Assembly: GCA_021613535.1 (NCBI GenBank) | Contig: CP075495.1 | Span: 13,826,001 to 13,890,000 of the forward strand | Length of the DNA stretch: 64,000 nt | Source: Adineta vaga | Taxonomy: Eukaryota > Rotifera | Direction: 5' to 3' | Shown: positions 26,431 through 36,607 of the stretch, one piece after another | Layout: every line of letters begins with the position of its first letter | Position numbering within the stretch: the first letter of the stretch is position 1 | Translations under genes and position numbers: made by a program | Notes under the pieces: generated by a model | Databases searched by the model: none | Seen by the model: the letters and a program-made list of their open reading frames with translations, nothing else | What the model was told of the DNA's origin: nothing

Positions 26431-28759
26431 TCTAAAAAGATATTATATGAGTATTCTTATCATAGAAATTTCATAGAATGATGATCGATATTTACCTGAA
26501 TAGGCTTTTTTCTTTGTCAAATAGAATAATTTCTTAAAATTTTAAGTTAATAGAATTATTGTTCATTCAAAAGAAAATATATATGTAAATGTATGTGTCG
26601 CGTTTTTGACTATTTATATCGATTGATGATAGTTTGTACGTGAGTATCAATAAGAATGAATGAGCATCACTCTATATATATATGTATGAATAAAACAAAC
26701 TTGAATTAGCAAAACTCGTGATAGGTGAAGATGCAAAAGGCGACGACGAGTCTCTTCTTCTTGTTCTCCTCCTCCTTCTCCTCCTCCTTTTCTCGTTCTA
26801 GTAATTGTATCGAAGGATAGATATCTTTGACATTGGTCAGAACACGAAAAAAAATAGAACATATATAAACAGGTTGATCTGATCTTGGACAGACGATAAG
26901 TACATTTGATTTCTCTCTTTGTCTCTCTTTCTTGATTCATTCAATCAAGGATATTTATCATTAGATTTTTGTATGAAAGAACAATTGAACTGACATTGCA
27001 ATTCAATTGAAGTTATAATGAGATGAATAATGAATATAACGTTCAGAGAACTAACATTTGATAAGATAAGGTCGACAAAATAATCGATTTGTGCGATGGT
27101 ATACTTTAGCAATTTAGTGGTTGGTTGGATAGAAATTAATGTAAAATGTCACATATAAAAAGAATGATAAATACAGTTTTATTCTCGTTTCTTTTATTAT
27201 CAAATATTACTGTTATCAACCAATTATTTAATTGATATTTGTAAGAAAAAATATCGTTTGGACAACAAAATCTATTGTCTCGTCTGCTTTGTCAGACATT
27301 CGATACCATGATAGTAGTTTAAAGAGAAAGCTCGTTTTATTAGAATAAAAGTTTGTCTCTATTATCCAAGTATAATTTATGTTAGTAAGAATTTTTGTTA
27401 ATTCTGTATTTGAAGTGAAAAAAAAAAGAAAAAGGGACACTCAAGAATCAATGAAGTAGAACAGAGATAAAGTGAATACACATGTACGTAATTTGATATT
27501 GAGCAAACACCTATCCAAAACAGAGACCGACGGGACGGGATGAAATTTATATTGAATTGTCCCGCGAGGAATATTTCTTTTATTTTTGTACCGCACTAAT
27601 ATTTTTCTCAGAATATGTGTGAGAATAATCTAATTTATTATTTTTATCTCCAATGTGGAAATATTTCTTTTATCACTAATCATTGTACCAAATCTGTTAA
27701 GTATTTGTTCGTGATTTTTCTACAAAAAGAAAAGAATTATACAAAAAACTGCAAATAAATGTTGTTATCATACGTTTAAATATTTTAACTGAGATACATG
27801 TAACTATGCAATCTAATAAAAGTTTTCTTGTGATGTTTTCTATATAGTTTAATAGAGCTCAATGAGCTTTCCAAAACTGTTTGTATGAAAACAAAACTGA
27901 ATCTTTTTATTCCCATAAATTTACCAACAGTTTGTATTTTATATATTTGCTACACAAATGATGGTTAAAATATTTTCTGTATTAGCAATAGAAGTGTCTC
28001 AGATTTTATACATAGGTCCGAATGAATTTATATTTTTCAATCATGTAGAACAAATTCATTGTGAAAATATATGATAGGATACAGCTTAAAAATAAATTGG
28101 TATCGATGTGTTTATATGATCAGAATGGACATTAAACAATCTAGATTTAATTTATTCAATTGATATACAAATCAATGTGCTCGTCTCAACTGTTTCTTTT
28201 CAGCAATCAATCAAATCGAAAATAGAATTAATTTGAGGAACGGTGTGTGGTTGTGGGTACTCTGCTTATGATTTATAATTCCGCACCCACACCCACCCTC
28301 AAGATCAGTTTGAAAAGCTACAAACCGAACCTTGCTCATCTCTGGTTCTTGGTTACAAGATAAAAAAATCATAGATCGAGAAAAACGAAAAAGATTTTTC
28401 CTTTCTTTAAAAAAAAGTATGTTTCCGACAGCTTATTACAGAAATCCCACCTCAATTTTTAGCCGAAAAAGGAGATTTCCGATAAAAACCATATAATTTC
28501 TGACAGTTCTGAAGACGGGTTACCTTCCTATGTATTTATGTTAATTTTGAAATTTCTGACGAAAATTGATTTTTCTCGAGTGGAACTTAATGCACAAATA
28601 TTTGATGAAAAATGTTTAAACTGAATAAATTCTTCAAATAAAAAAGTGTTATCTTCAATGAAAAAAGCTTTTTTAAAAGAAAGTTTTGTCAAATTTCGAA
28701 AATAAATTTGGCAATAATCGATTATTCATTCATTTTCACTCTACAATGATCAACTGAAT
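26431..28759. other. start of accessory island, mostly non-coding
   Basis: About 2.3 kb upstream of the histidine phosphatase. 26431-26950 includes its probable promoter and CT-rich sequence (TCCTCCTTCTCCTCC near 26766-26790). Beyond 26950 the DNA is A+T-rich with no conserved ORF. It contains one copy of a dispersed repeat (27226-27475) and a pair of facing TGTGGG/CCCACA-like motifs near 28235-28300. Confidence 0.45.
27226..27475 (+). repeat. dispersed repeat, copy 1
   Basis: This stretch recurs at 42058-42352 in the same orientation. Shared blocks, in order, are TTATTTAATTGATA, CAAAATCTAT, ATGATAGTTAG/ATGATAGTAGT, CGTTTTATTAG, TAATTTATGT, AGTAAGAATTTTTGTTA, TTCTGTATTTGAAGT and GGACACTCAAGAATCAAT. 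The order is conserved with small indels, so this is one repeat family. No coding capacity is seen. It may be a non-autonomous transposon or the end of a larger element. Confidence 0.7.
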
Positions 28760-29089
28760 TTAGAATGTGAACAAGTTATATATCGATATAACAGAAGAAG
28801 ATTTTCTTTTTCTAAAACCGAGACAATATAAGTCTATCTTATGAAATAAGTTAATATAGATCTTCCTATAAAAATGATCTGCATAGATGATTTCACTATT
28901 TCTATATTCTCTCCAATTACCTTGATCTATTAAACAGTAATGTTTCTCCAAGCAAAATTGAAAAGGAAATTCTTTGTGAAGATCAATATAGGCGCGGTTA
29001 TGTATATAATAATGATGTTTTTCACATTGACCATCAATATAAAAAAGATACGTTAATATGATATTGAAGATAAAATAAATTGTTCTTAT
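28760..29089 (-). pseudogene. secreted-protein-like ORF lacking a start codon
   Basis: The minus strand is open from about 29095 to a TAA at 28760, coding for about 109 residues. The first 20 look like a signal peptide (IRTIYFIFNIILTYLFYIDG followed by QCEKHHYY). Where an initiator Met is expected there is ATA (29087-29089), with a TGA two codons upstream of it. The body is rich in aromatic residues (HNRAYIDLHKEFPFQFCLEK, YADHFYRKIYINLF), with three cysteines. I recognise no family. Either the start was lost by ATG-to-ATA mutation, making this a pseudogene, or a short upstream exon supplies the Met. It lies just beyond the stop of the 252-residue ORF on the same strand. Confidence 0.4.
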
Positions 29090-29230
29090 CGATGATCATC
29101 TAAATATGTTTGATCGCATTGTGTAGCTACACATCAAAAGTTGAATTTCCAAGGAAAAATAAGAAAGACAATATTTATTTGAAACAATTCTATTTTACAT
29201 TGTAAAAAAAAGGATATTATTCAACAATAT

Positions 29231-29989
29231 TTAATTGTATTTAGTCAAATAAAGTATACGATAACAATAGTCGTATTTAATCCGAAAACCAGAATAAATA
29301 TCCGACAATTCGAACACTTTTATTTTACCCATTGTTTCATTGAACCAGTTTTCATTTCCATATAATAAATAGTTTGATTCAAACCAATTAAAATTCTTTT
29401 TTTTTCTGTCACATTCACAATCAAGACCATAACTAGCTAATGCATAAAAATAACCTTGTACAATTTTTTCTACATCACGACCCTCACTACAACATTCATT
29501 ATAATATGATAAATATTCCTGATTCTTGTCCAATTTAATACGACATACAATTTCATAGATTCCAGCCAATATTGATTCAAATTTCCCTTTTATACCAACT
29601 AGAAAAACAGATTGAACACTATATAAGCGAACACATCGACCTGTTAAACTATTGAGATCATATTCATGCTTGGGACATAATTTGTTAGTGCATTTTAAAT
29701 GATCTAATGAACAACGTAAACCCATTTCAAACAAATCAACAGCTAATAAACGTTTAGAATCAATAAAATAAAAATAAATTAATTTGTAGAATAAGATATT
29801 ACAAATATTTTCTTGATTTAAATATTTATTTCTTTTAAAATAATATTCAAAGAATTCTTCGATTGTAAGAGCCATTTTTAATTCATTTGTACGTGGACAT
29901 GATTTTTGCTTAATTATACTTTTATAAGCTAAATAACCATCACTATTATCTTTACTATTTAACATATTTAGTAACCAAACAATACACAC
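29231..29989 (-). CDS. uncharacterised 252-residue protein, possibly PP2/F-box-associated
   Basis: A single intact minus-strand ORF of 252 residues, the only long open frame in the island. It starts MCIVWLLNMLNSKDNSDGYL. The N-terminal half is helical and includes FEYYFKRNKYLNQENICNIL and VDLFEMGLRCSLDHLKC. From residue 114 the block SLTGRCVRLYSVQSVFLVGI, then GIYEIVCRIKLDKN and GKIKVFELSDIYSGFRIKY, loosely resembles the beta-sandwich of phloem-protein-2-like domains often joined to F-boxes. There are many cysteines (CTNKLCPKH, CCSEG, CDC-like GLDCECDR). I see no F-box in this ORF or just upstream. The PP2 link is a weak impression; treat the function as unknown. Confidence 0.5.
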   Translation of the reverse strand: MCIVWLLNMLNSKDNSDGYLAYKSIIKQKSCPRTNELKMALTIEEFFEYYFKRNKYLNQENICNILFYKLIYFYFIDSKRLLAVDLFEMGLRCSLDHLKCTNKLCPKHEYDLNSLTGRCVRLYSVQSVFLVGIKGKFESILAGIYEIVCRIKLDKNQEYLSYYNECCSEGRDVEKIVQGYFYALASYGLDCECDRKKKNFNWFESNYLLYGNENWFNETMGKIKVFELSDIYSGFRIKYDYCYRILYLTKYN

Positions 29990-30349
29990 ATTAATATTTC
30001 CATGCTTTCGAAAAGATTTTCCAAATTTTTTTTATCTGTATTCGTACGATATAAAACACAAGTAACGCTCATCCGTAGGATTCGCTGACCCCTCTCTGAA
30101 AGAACTATAATGATGATTAACGCATCTATATTCTTTAAAAAACTCTCTTAAAGAGAAGAAACACTCGTCAAAATTTCTTTTCTTGATTTCATGTTTTGAT
30201 TTTGTTCAGCATCATTGAAAACCTCGGGATCCAAATTTTAGCGCCTCTGGTTGAACGAATAAAGAATACATCAAATTTACTGACAACCACTCCCGAAACT
30301 ATTTTGAGATTTGTCAAAAAATATGCTCAGAAATCGAGATTTATTTAGA
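29990..30349. other. non-coding island DNA
   Basis: No ORF or repeat that I can support between the 252-residue ORF and the MITE-like element. It should include the ORF's promoter if that gene is expressed. Confidence 0.4.
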
Positions 30350-30608
30350 CTCTAACCCAGGTCGACCAATCGGATACTCGAATCCGATCGGATCCAACAT
30401 AGCATACTATAGTTTCCAAAAAACGGATTTCGACGGATCCGACAGGTGGCCATAAGACCACAATAAAATATAGCTAAAGAGAACGCTCATAAAATTTGCA
30501 GCTTCCGACGGAAATTCTACTGACGGAATCCGATAGGATTTTGTCGGAACGTTGGATCCTATAAGGTCCTATCGGATCCAATATCAGATTTGTCGACCTG
30601 GGTAAGAG
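30350..30608. mobile_element. MITE-like element with CCCAGGTCGAC terminal inverted repeats
   Basis: The left end reads CTCTAACCCAGGTCGAC and the right end GTCGACCTGGGTAAGAG, an inverted repeat with one mismatch over 17 bp. The CCCAGG...CCTGGG core is flanked by TAA on both sides, which would fit a 3-bp target duplication of the PIF/Harbinger type (TWA). Inside are several copies of ATCGGATCC-like words in both orientations. At 259 bp with no ORF, it is non-autonomous. A related fragment starts at 39954. Confidence 0.75.
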
Positions 30609-30792
30609 CTTTATAAAATTATTCGTTTAATAGACTAAAAGATACAGCATCGAAAACTGAACAAAATCCTCTATTTAGATATTCTTTCTGTGGACCGATC
30701 GGTACTAGTCGAACATTAAAAATACGTAAATATGATAAACAGAATAATATTAATTGTTTTTATCTATCCCCTGAAAGAAAAAAAGGAGTATT

Positions 30793-31125
30793 CCAAAACC
30801 TTTTTTGGTTCTGCAACACCTCTAGAACCAGAAAAAGTTCTGTATGACATATGAGAAACCAAGAAAGGTTCTGGGCAACTATTCTGAACTACAAACGATT
30901 TTGTCCGACAATTCTAAACTATGAAAAGTTCTGTCAGTCATCCCTCAAACTACAGAAGGTTTAGTTATTTTGCTACTGAACCTTAAAAACTCCTTCGAAC
31001 CATGTAAGCTTATGAACAGGCTTGTAAGAAACCGAAATGGTTCTGCCTATTAAATCCCGAACCGTAAAAAGTTCTGTTTTATTTATTTTGAACCAAAAGG
31101 GTTCTACCCAAAAATACTCAGTTTG
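30793..31125. repeat. subterminal GGTTCTG/GAACC repeat array
   Basis: Roughly every 30-45 bp a degenerate unit containing GAACC, an A-rich stretch and GTTCTG recurs (for example GGTTCTGCAACACC, AAAGGTTCTGGGCAA, AAATGGTTCTGCC, AAGGGTTCTACC). The same words in reverse orientation occur near 32892-33005. Confidence 0.6.
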
Positions 31126-32228
31126 AAAGGGATCGGTCTGATAATATGAATTATAGAGATTTTTTCCTTCGATGTTACTAAATGTAAAGTTTCTTTTCTA
31201 AAATCCGCAACCTGATATAGCTGTCCCAGTGAATGTTGGAGTATCGTAAGTTTCCTCAACTGAAGAAGAGAGTCACACACTCAAAAATGTATATACGTTC
31301 GTTTGTTCATGCAAGTCAATAACAATTCAACAACTTTCTTTTCTCTTTGGAGTTTTGTCATAATAAAAAACGGAAATGCTTTGGCCATTTCAAGTTGTCA
31401 ATAACGATCTTAGGTATGAACTGAACAACTTAATGTTTTGCATCGACGATGGTGGGAGTCCACTATCAGTATATGATTATTCCAAGCAATTTTTCAGTCA
31501 TCCAAATCTGAGGGAGGTTTTTCTCTTATTACTTACATGTAACAAAATCATGTTCAGGCCAGTTACAAGTTAACAGAGAACGACTCTAATATAGCTCAAA
31601 CTAACTTATATGTTATGTCAACAATAGAGGGTAGGAGTTGATCAGCTCAAATCCATGAACTCTGATGAAATGAACTAAAGAACTATTCAAAAGTTTATCA
31701 TTTCGCCGAGCCCAATCTTTTGAAAATATTCTTTACAAATAAAATGATCTTTTTCAGCGGTTCCTCTATTCGATTATGTAGAGATATCACGTAGTCATCA
31801 ATTGATAGTATGTAGGGGTATTTGTATACCCTTGAGCATAGAAGATATCTTTATATAATGAGACTAGCATGCAGGGACGGGCTGAGGATTTTATAATAGC
31901 CGAAAATTTAACTTCAAAGCATGGGTCCCGCATGAAACTTATGAAAGATGATAAGTGACCCAAATGGTGAGTTTTTACCACAAACATTTAGTGATTGAAG
32001 TTTGCGAAACAAAATTCTTTTAATTGCTACACCCAATTTTTGTTTTTGGTTTAAGCAGTACTCAGATTCTTAGAATGTTATCGGAATCTACATCGAATTT
32101 CATCCACAGATTACAAGTCTTTCAGAAGCTATCAAGAGATATATTCAATACGACTTGTTCAATCCCTCTTTCTATTCGGACAGCTTTCGAAACTAAATAT
32201 CATATGAAATATTTCTTATTGTTGTATA

Positions 32229-32600
32229 GGTACATATCGATATCTGATTAAGAGTAAGTAATATTTCAAATAAGAAATGAAACATTCTCTATTATCATTT
32301 AGGTTTGTATAGATATGTGGGTAAAAATGAGTTATTTTCAAAACAATATGTTAAATATTTATTGTTATTATTTCGGTTCTTTGCCATATCTGATTAAAGT
32401 TGAGTGATATTTTGGATTTTAGATTAAATATTTTCTATTGTCATTTAGATTCAGATCGAAGTCTAACGAAATGTTAGTTATATTTTATATAGAAAACTAA
32501 ATATTTTCTTCTTTTATATTTAAACCGATCTATATTGCAGAGAAATGGTAAGTGGGATATTAGAAACAAAATAAGTAGAATGATTTTCTTTTTATATCTA
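32229..32600 (+). repeat. degenerate 74-bp tandem repeat, about five copies
   Basis: Five consecutive units of about 73-79 bp each end in a T-rich stretch resembling a 3' splice site (ATTATCATTTAG, TTATTATTTCG, ATTGTCATTTAG, CTTTTATATTTA, TTTTATATCTAG) and begin with a GTTTGTAT/ATTCAGAT/AACCGATC/GTTGATTT-type word. The similarity is degenerate but the period is regular. The array sits inside the 2.26 kb element and runs into the left arm of the hairpin. Confidence 0.55.
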
Positions 32601-32837
32601 GGTTGATTTGTACACGTATTCAAGTACTGCAAGTGCGTCTGTTTATATTACAAGGTCAAAAACAGACTGAGAAAGTGAATTAGGTTAGGGCTGAATTGAG
32701 CCAATTGGCAGAAAGCAAAAAGCGTGATTCGACTGTAGCTTAATTCAGTTTTTCGGTCTATTTGAGAGCTTAACATAAACAGACGCACTTGCAACACTGG
32801 AATATGTGTACAAATCAACCTAGATATAAAGAGAAAA
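32584..32837. repeat. long inverted repeat (hairpin), arms about 62 bp
   Basis: The left arm at 32584-32645 and right arm at 32776-32837 are inverted copies with few mismatches. Shared blocks are TATATCTAGGTTGATTTGTA, CACGTATTC/CACATATTC and GCAAGTGCGTCTGTTTA, separated by a 130-bp loop. A transcript would fold into a strong stem. It may be a nested foldback element. Confidence 0.8.
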
Positions 32838-33027
32838 TAATTTGCTGAAAAACCATTTAACACACCTTTTATGTCAGACTGAACCTTATTTTTGTATAGA
32901 ATAATAAAGAGTTCTGTTAGGTTTTAACAGAACCCTCTATGAGCCAGAACCTTTTTGTGGGTTTCTGAGTTTTACCAGCGGGCCGAACCCCCAAAAAGGT
33001 TCTGGAAAACTTCTTTTTTATTTTCAG

Positions 33028-34561
33028 AGTTGGCTTTCATGCATCTAATATCTGATGCGATGAAAAAAATTTAAATAGAAGGAAAATGATTGATAAAAAT
33101 TGTCCAAAAATATCAACTGCTTCGGATTTGAATTTAAAAGATGCATATGTCAAATTAATCAACATCATGTCATATAAATTTGGTTGTGTAGGACCATATT
33201 GACATAATAAATTTGCTGATAAATAACGAAATTATGGAACATACGATAATAAACAAATCAATCGATTACAATATATTGAATTATCAACGAGTAAATGATG
33301 CTTTAAACAAATATTACCTTCAAAGACAATGATCAAAAAAGATTAGAACACTTATGATAATTAAATGAAAATAGAGTTGCTCTAATAAATTACTGCTTGT
33401 CTATAAATAAGAAACAAAATGAATAGAAATATAGATGAGATTTACGGAATGTTCATTTTTAATTTTGTTCTCATTTCGTAAGTCTAAATATGGAATTTTT
33501 TTTATCTCTTTTGCCATGAAAGTAGAAAAGAAAAACTTCTTTTACGCAAGACATCAACATTATTATTTGTTTTCATTAGAATTTAAAACATTGAAAAAAG
33601 AACGAACAATCATATACTCTATAATTTTGGTCAAAATGTATATGTTTTCTGATAGAAGAGAAAGCTTTTATCTGGAAACATCAAGTATTAAAAAATAAAG
33701 AAAAAGAGTTTATTGAATTTTTTGTATGGATTCAATAGTTATTTACCTAATTATGACAATGGATAATATTCGTTTAAAATCGATTATTTTAAAATTTACA
33801 AGCTCGTCTTTCAAATGACGTTTGATAATGTCTTCATTTTCATCTTGGTTATGATGCAACAGTCGTTTGGATTCTCATTGTTTGGATGCTGTGAAATTGT
33901 TCAAAGGTTATAGGTAACTATTATACGAATTCGATATTTTTTACAAATATATTTAGAGCATTGCAATCGAAATTGATTGAATCAGACCAAGCAAAGTTTA
34001 TCATTAATTTTTTTATCTCTTTTCGACTAATGTTCGATATTATTTGTTAATTCATGTCAGATATAATCCTATCTTTGTTAAAATACCAATATTATATGAA
34101 AGAAAATTTCCATTTAGTGTAAATATGACAATTATATACTTCATCAATATATTCATAGTCAACAAGTCAGTGATCAATATGCCATTGGTTCAATGAAACA
34201 AATGTCATGATACATGCGTCGATGGTATATTTTAGAAGAATGTTCATCACAATCGATGAATTCAGAAAGGCAGTTCACATTGATTTCTCAAATAAACAAA
34301 ACCGTCATATTAGATAAAGAAACTATTTTGGATGTACATTCAACAACTAAATGTTCAGTATCATGTGTAATTATTTGAATGCACAGCATGAAAAACTTCG
34401 ATAGATCTAGTATAGTCGGTTTCATCGACACCGATGATGAATATATTCAAAATGAAATAAGTGTAAACTCAAGACAGAACGACTTTATCACTCGCGAATT
34501 AATCATACTCTTGTAATTCTCAGAATGATAATGAATAGGAAGGGACTATAAGTACGTGTCA
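33028..34561 (+). pseudogene. decayed coding remnants
   Basis: The plus strand has several stretches with coding-like codon use broken by stops and frameshifts. At 33114-33290 one frame reads TASDLNLKDAYVKLINIMSY, then GPY, a stop, HNKFADK, another stop, and RNYGTYDNKQINRLQYIEL. At 34200-34400 a frame reads RRWYILEECSSQSMNSERQF and onward to a stop. I do not recognise the ancestral protein and would not annotate a working gene. Confidence 0.35.
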
Positions 34562-35470
34562 CTATGTAAACATGAAACACTCTTTGTGTTTACAAATGCA
34601 TTTCGCCGTCTTTAATTGAAGCTCGAATATATCGGAAGTTGCATCCAGATGCGATTTATATCCTAAAATGTGTCTCCCAACATTAGTTAGTTGAGACTGA
34701 GATACACTCTTTTCTCTAAAACTTTCTTTTTTATCTTGAAAGATGTACGAATACAAAACATCTTTCTATCATTAGACATCAAACGTCAAATCAAAGAAGC
34801 AACTAAATAAAGTTGTCAAACTCGTCATCCACTTTATCGTGACGTCAACCCCAACTCTCTAACGTTACAAATATAGTAACGATTTGTGAGGCACTCAGAG
34901 TTTAAACTAAACTCTCTATTATGAGAAATATTCAAAATCAAGTTAAAAAAATATTTTGCTACGTTTTCATGCACAACAGAATGTTTAAGAAATGATTTTC
35001 CAGTCGTTCCCAATAGATCACCGATGGGAATAAGTCCAGCGGACCCATTCAAAGGCTCATAAGACGCATCGACGGTCGTCCTTCTTCTTCATAACCTTTC
35101 CACTATTGAAAATTTTTCAGAAGACATTATATTACGAGCAGACAGTTTCACAAAATATCATATGATACCCATCAAACTTCAATTGATAAACTATAGTGCA
35201 TTTCAAACACGGGATTTCGCTATCTCGGATATACACAAATCACCAACTTAGACGATAAACACATCTCTCACGGTCGAACATCAAGAGCTTACAACAATAC
35301 ACGTTATTGTACCATAAATACGACTTAGAAGCACACTGTGTATTGATTTGTCACCACATCGGTTTCCTCTGAAAAAATTCTCCAGAAAAGAGCACTAAAG
35401 CGCAATGTCCATCGAGTCCAAACTAGAACGTCAACCTATTTCCAAAAGTATTTCGGAGATACTTTCTTTG
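34562..35470. other. non-coding DNA 3' of the F-box/LRR gene
   Basis: Open frames at 34562-34756 and 34834-35052 (minus) show no family signature. There is no further LRR sequence beyond the stop at 35471. Confidence 0.35.
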
Positions 35471-36607
35471 TTAGTAGCCCATTTGAATGCCTCGGAGATC
35501 CAGTGTGGTGAGTGTCTATAGAGGAGAGAGAGAGCATGGATGTGTCAATTAGGACAAGAGCGAACGAGTATTACCGTGTTTATTTGCAAGGCATCACCAA
35601 TATGTCGTGCTCCTTGATGGCCGATATCATTGTTCTCGAGATTTAGTGTGGTGAGTGTCTATAGAGGAGAGAGAGGATGGGTGTGTCAATTAGGACAAGA
35701 GCGAATGAGTATTACTGTGTTTATTCGCACGGCATCACCAATATGTTGTGCTCCTTGATGGTCGATTTGATTGTACTGGAGATCTAGTGTGGTGAGTGTC
35801 TATGTATAGAATATTCCTTTCGAGAATGTGGGTAAAGTAATTTGAACTTTAGAGTAAGGTTTTTCAAATAGATATAGGATTATACAAGAGGTGTTGCGGT
35901 AGTGTGTGAAAGTGTTCGATCCGGGTTCATGGAGTGAAAAGAGAAATCGTTGCTTGTCTGATTATTACTGAGTTAATGTTGTAATCGTCGGATGAGTAGA
36001 GTGAGTGCTGTACTGAAGGTAGTGATACTTGTTTATTTCGAATGGTTTTGGATTGTTATTTTTAGACTTGGTTTGCGAAAGATCGTATTGAGTCGGGGCA
36101 GAATATAAAACAATTCACTTTATTTTATTCAGTGGGTTTCAAAGATAGTTGTTGCATTGTCTAAGGGTTGCAATAGTGACATTTGTTGGAAACGGGAAAG
36201 GTGTTTTAATGCTGCGGTTTTATTCTTGTGCGGCACAGGACTGCACGTTTAATAAGATATATATTCTATGGGCATAGATAGTAAAGAACAGGCGAGAGGA
36301 TGGGTTGTTTTAATAGCATGAGTCAATGTTGTGTTTGGTTGACTCGTGGAATTTGCTTCGGAATTGTGAAATTTGTTTTTTCTTTGAGTAAACTGATTAA
36401 GTTAGATGTTGCGAGGCTCATGTGTGTTTGAACAGATGAGAAAATAGGTAAAGCACTTCGCAAACTTACTTGATATCGATGATAAATGTTCAGAATTTGA
36501 TTAAAACGTTGGCAAACATTTTGCATTGAACAAAATAGTGTAAAACCAGACAGATGATCCAAAATTCGATAGACGAGTTCAATTGGTAATGTTGAAAATG
36601 TGTACAT
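35471..36607 (-). CDS. short F-box / leucine-rich-repeat gene with duplicated LRR exon cassettes
   Basis: Minus strand, four exons: 36470-36607, 35716-35799, 35575-35658, 35471-35515, joining in phase 0 to 116 residues. Exon 1 is an F-box, TLPIELVYRILDHLSGFTLF then NVCQRFNQILNIYHRYQ. Exons 2 and 3 are each exactly 84 bp and code one 28-residue ribonuclease-inhibitor-type LRR: TLTTLDLQYNQIDHQGAQHI and TLTTLNLENNDIGHQGARHI, each followed by GDA and a 5-residue end. Exon 4 starts TLTTLDLRG and stops after 14 residues, so the solenoid is cut short. F-box/LRR proteins are substrate receptors of SCF ubiquitin ligases. Intron 1 is about 670 bp; introns 2 and 3 are near-identical 57- and 59-bp copies. 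It may be a truncated family member or a pseudogene. Confidence 0.6.

Larger units (their letters stand above)
30771..33027. mobile_element. 2.26 kb terminal-inverted-repeat element
   Basis: The left end begins CTGAAAGAAAAAAAGGAGTA, and the reverse complement of the right end begins CTGAAAATAAAAAAGAAGTT. The match continues through TTCCAAAACCTTTTTT versus TTCCAGAACCTTTTTG, roughly 30 of 37 positions. Both ends are followed by many GGTTCTG/GAACC words (30793-31125 and 32880-33010), a subterminal repeat structure typical of DNA transposons. The interior has no transposase-like ORF, only a 65-residue frame at 31376-31573 that I cannot identify. It contains a 74-bp tandem array and a long hairpin. 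No clear target-site duplication is visible. Confidence 0.6.

Noticed and set aside
31376-31573. 65-residue ORF inside the 2.26 kb element as a possible transposase
   Set aside because: No DDE/DDD spacing, zinc finger or helix-turn-helix can be seen, and it is far too short.
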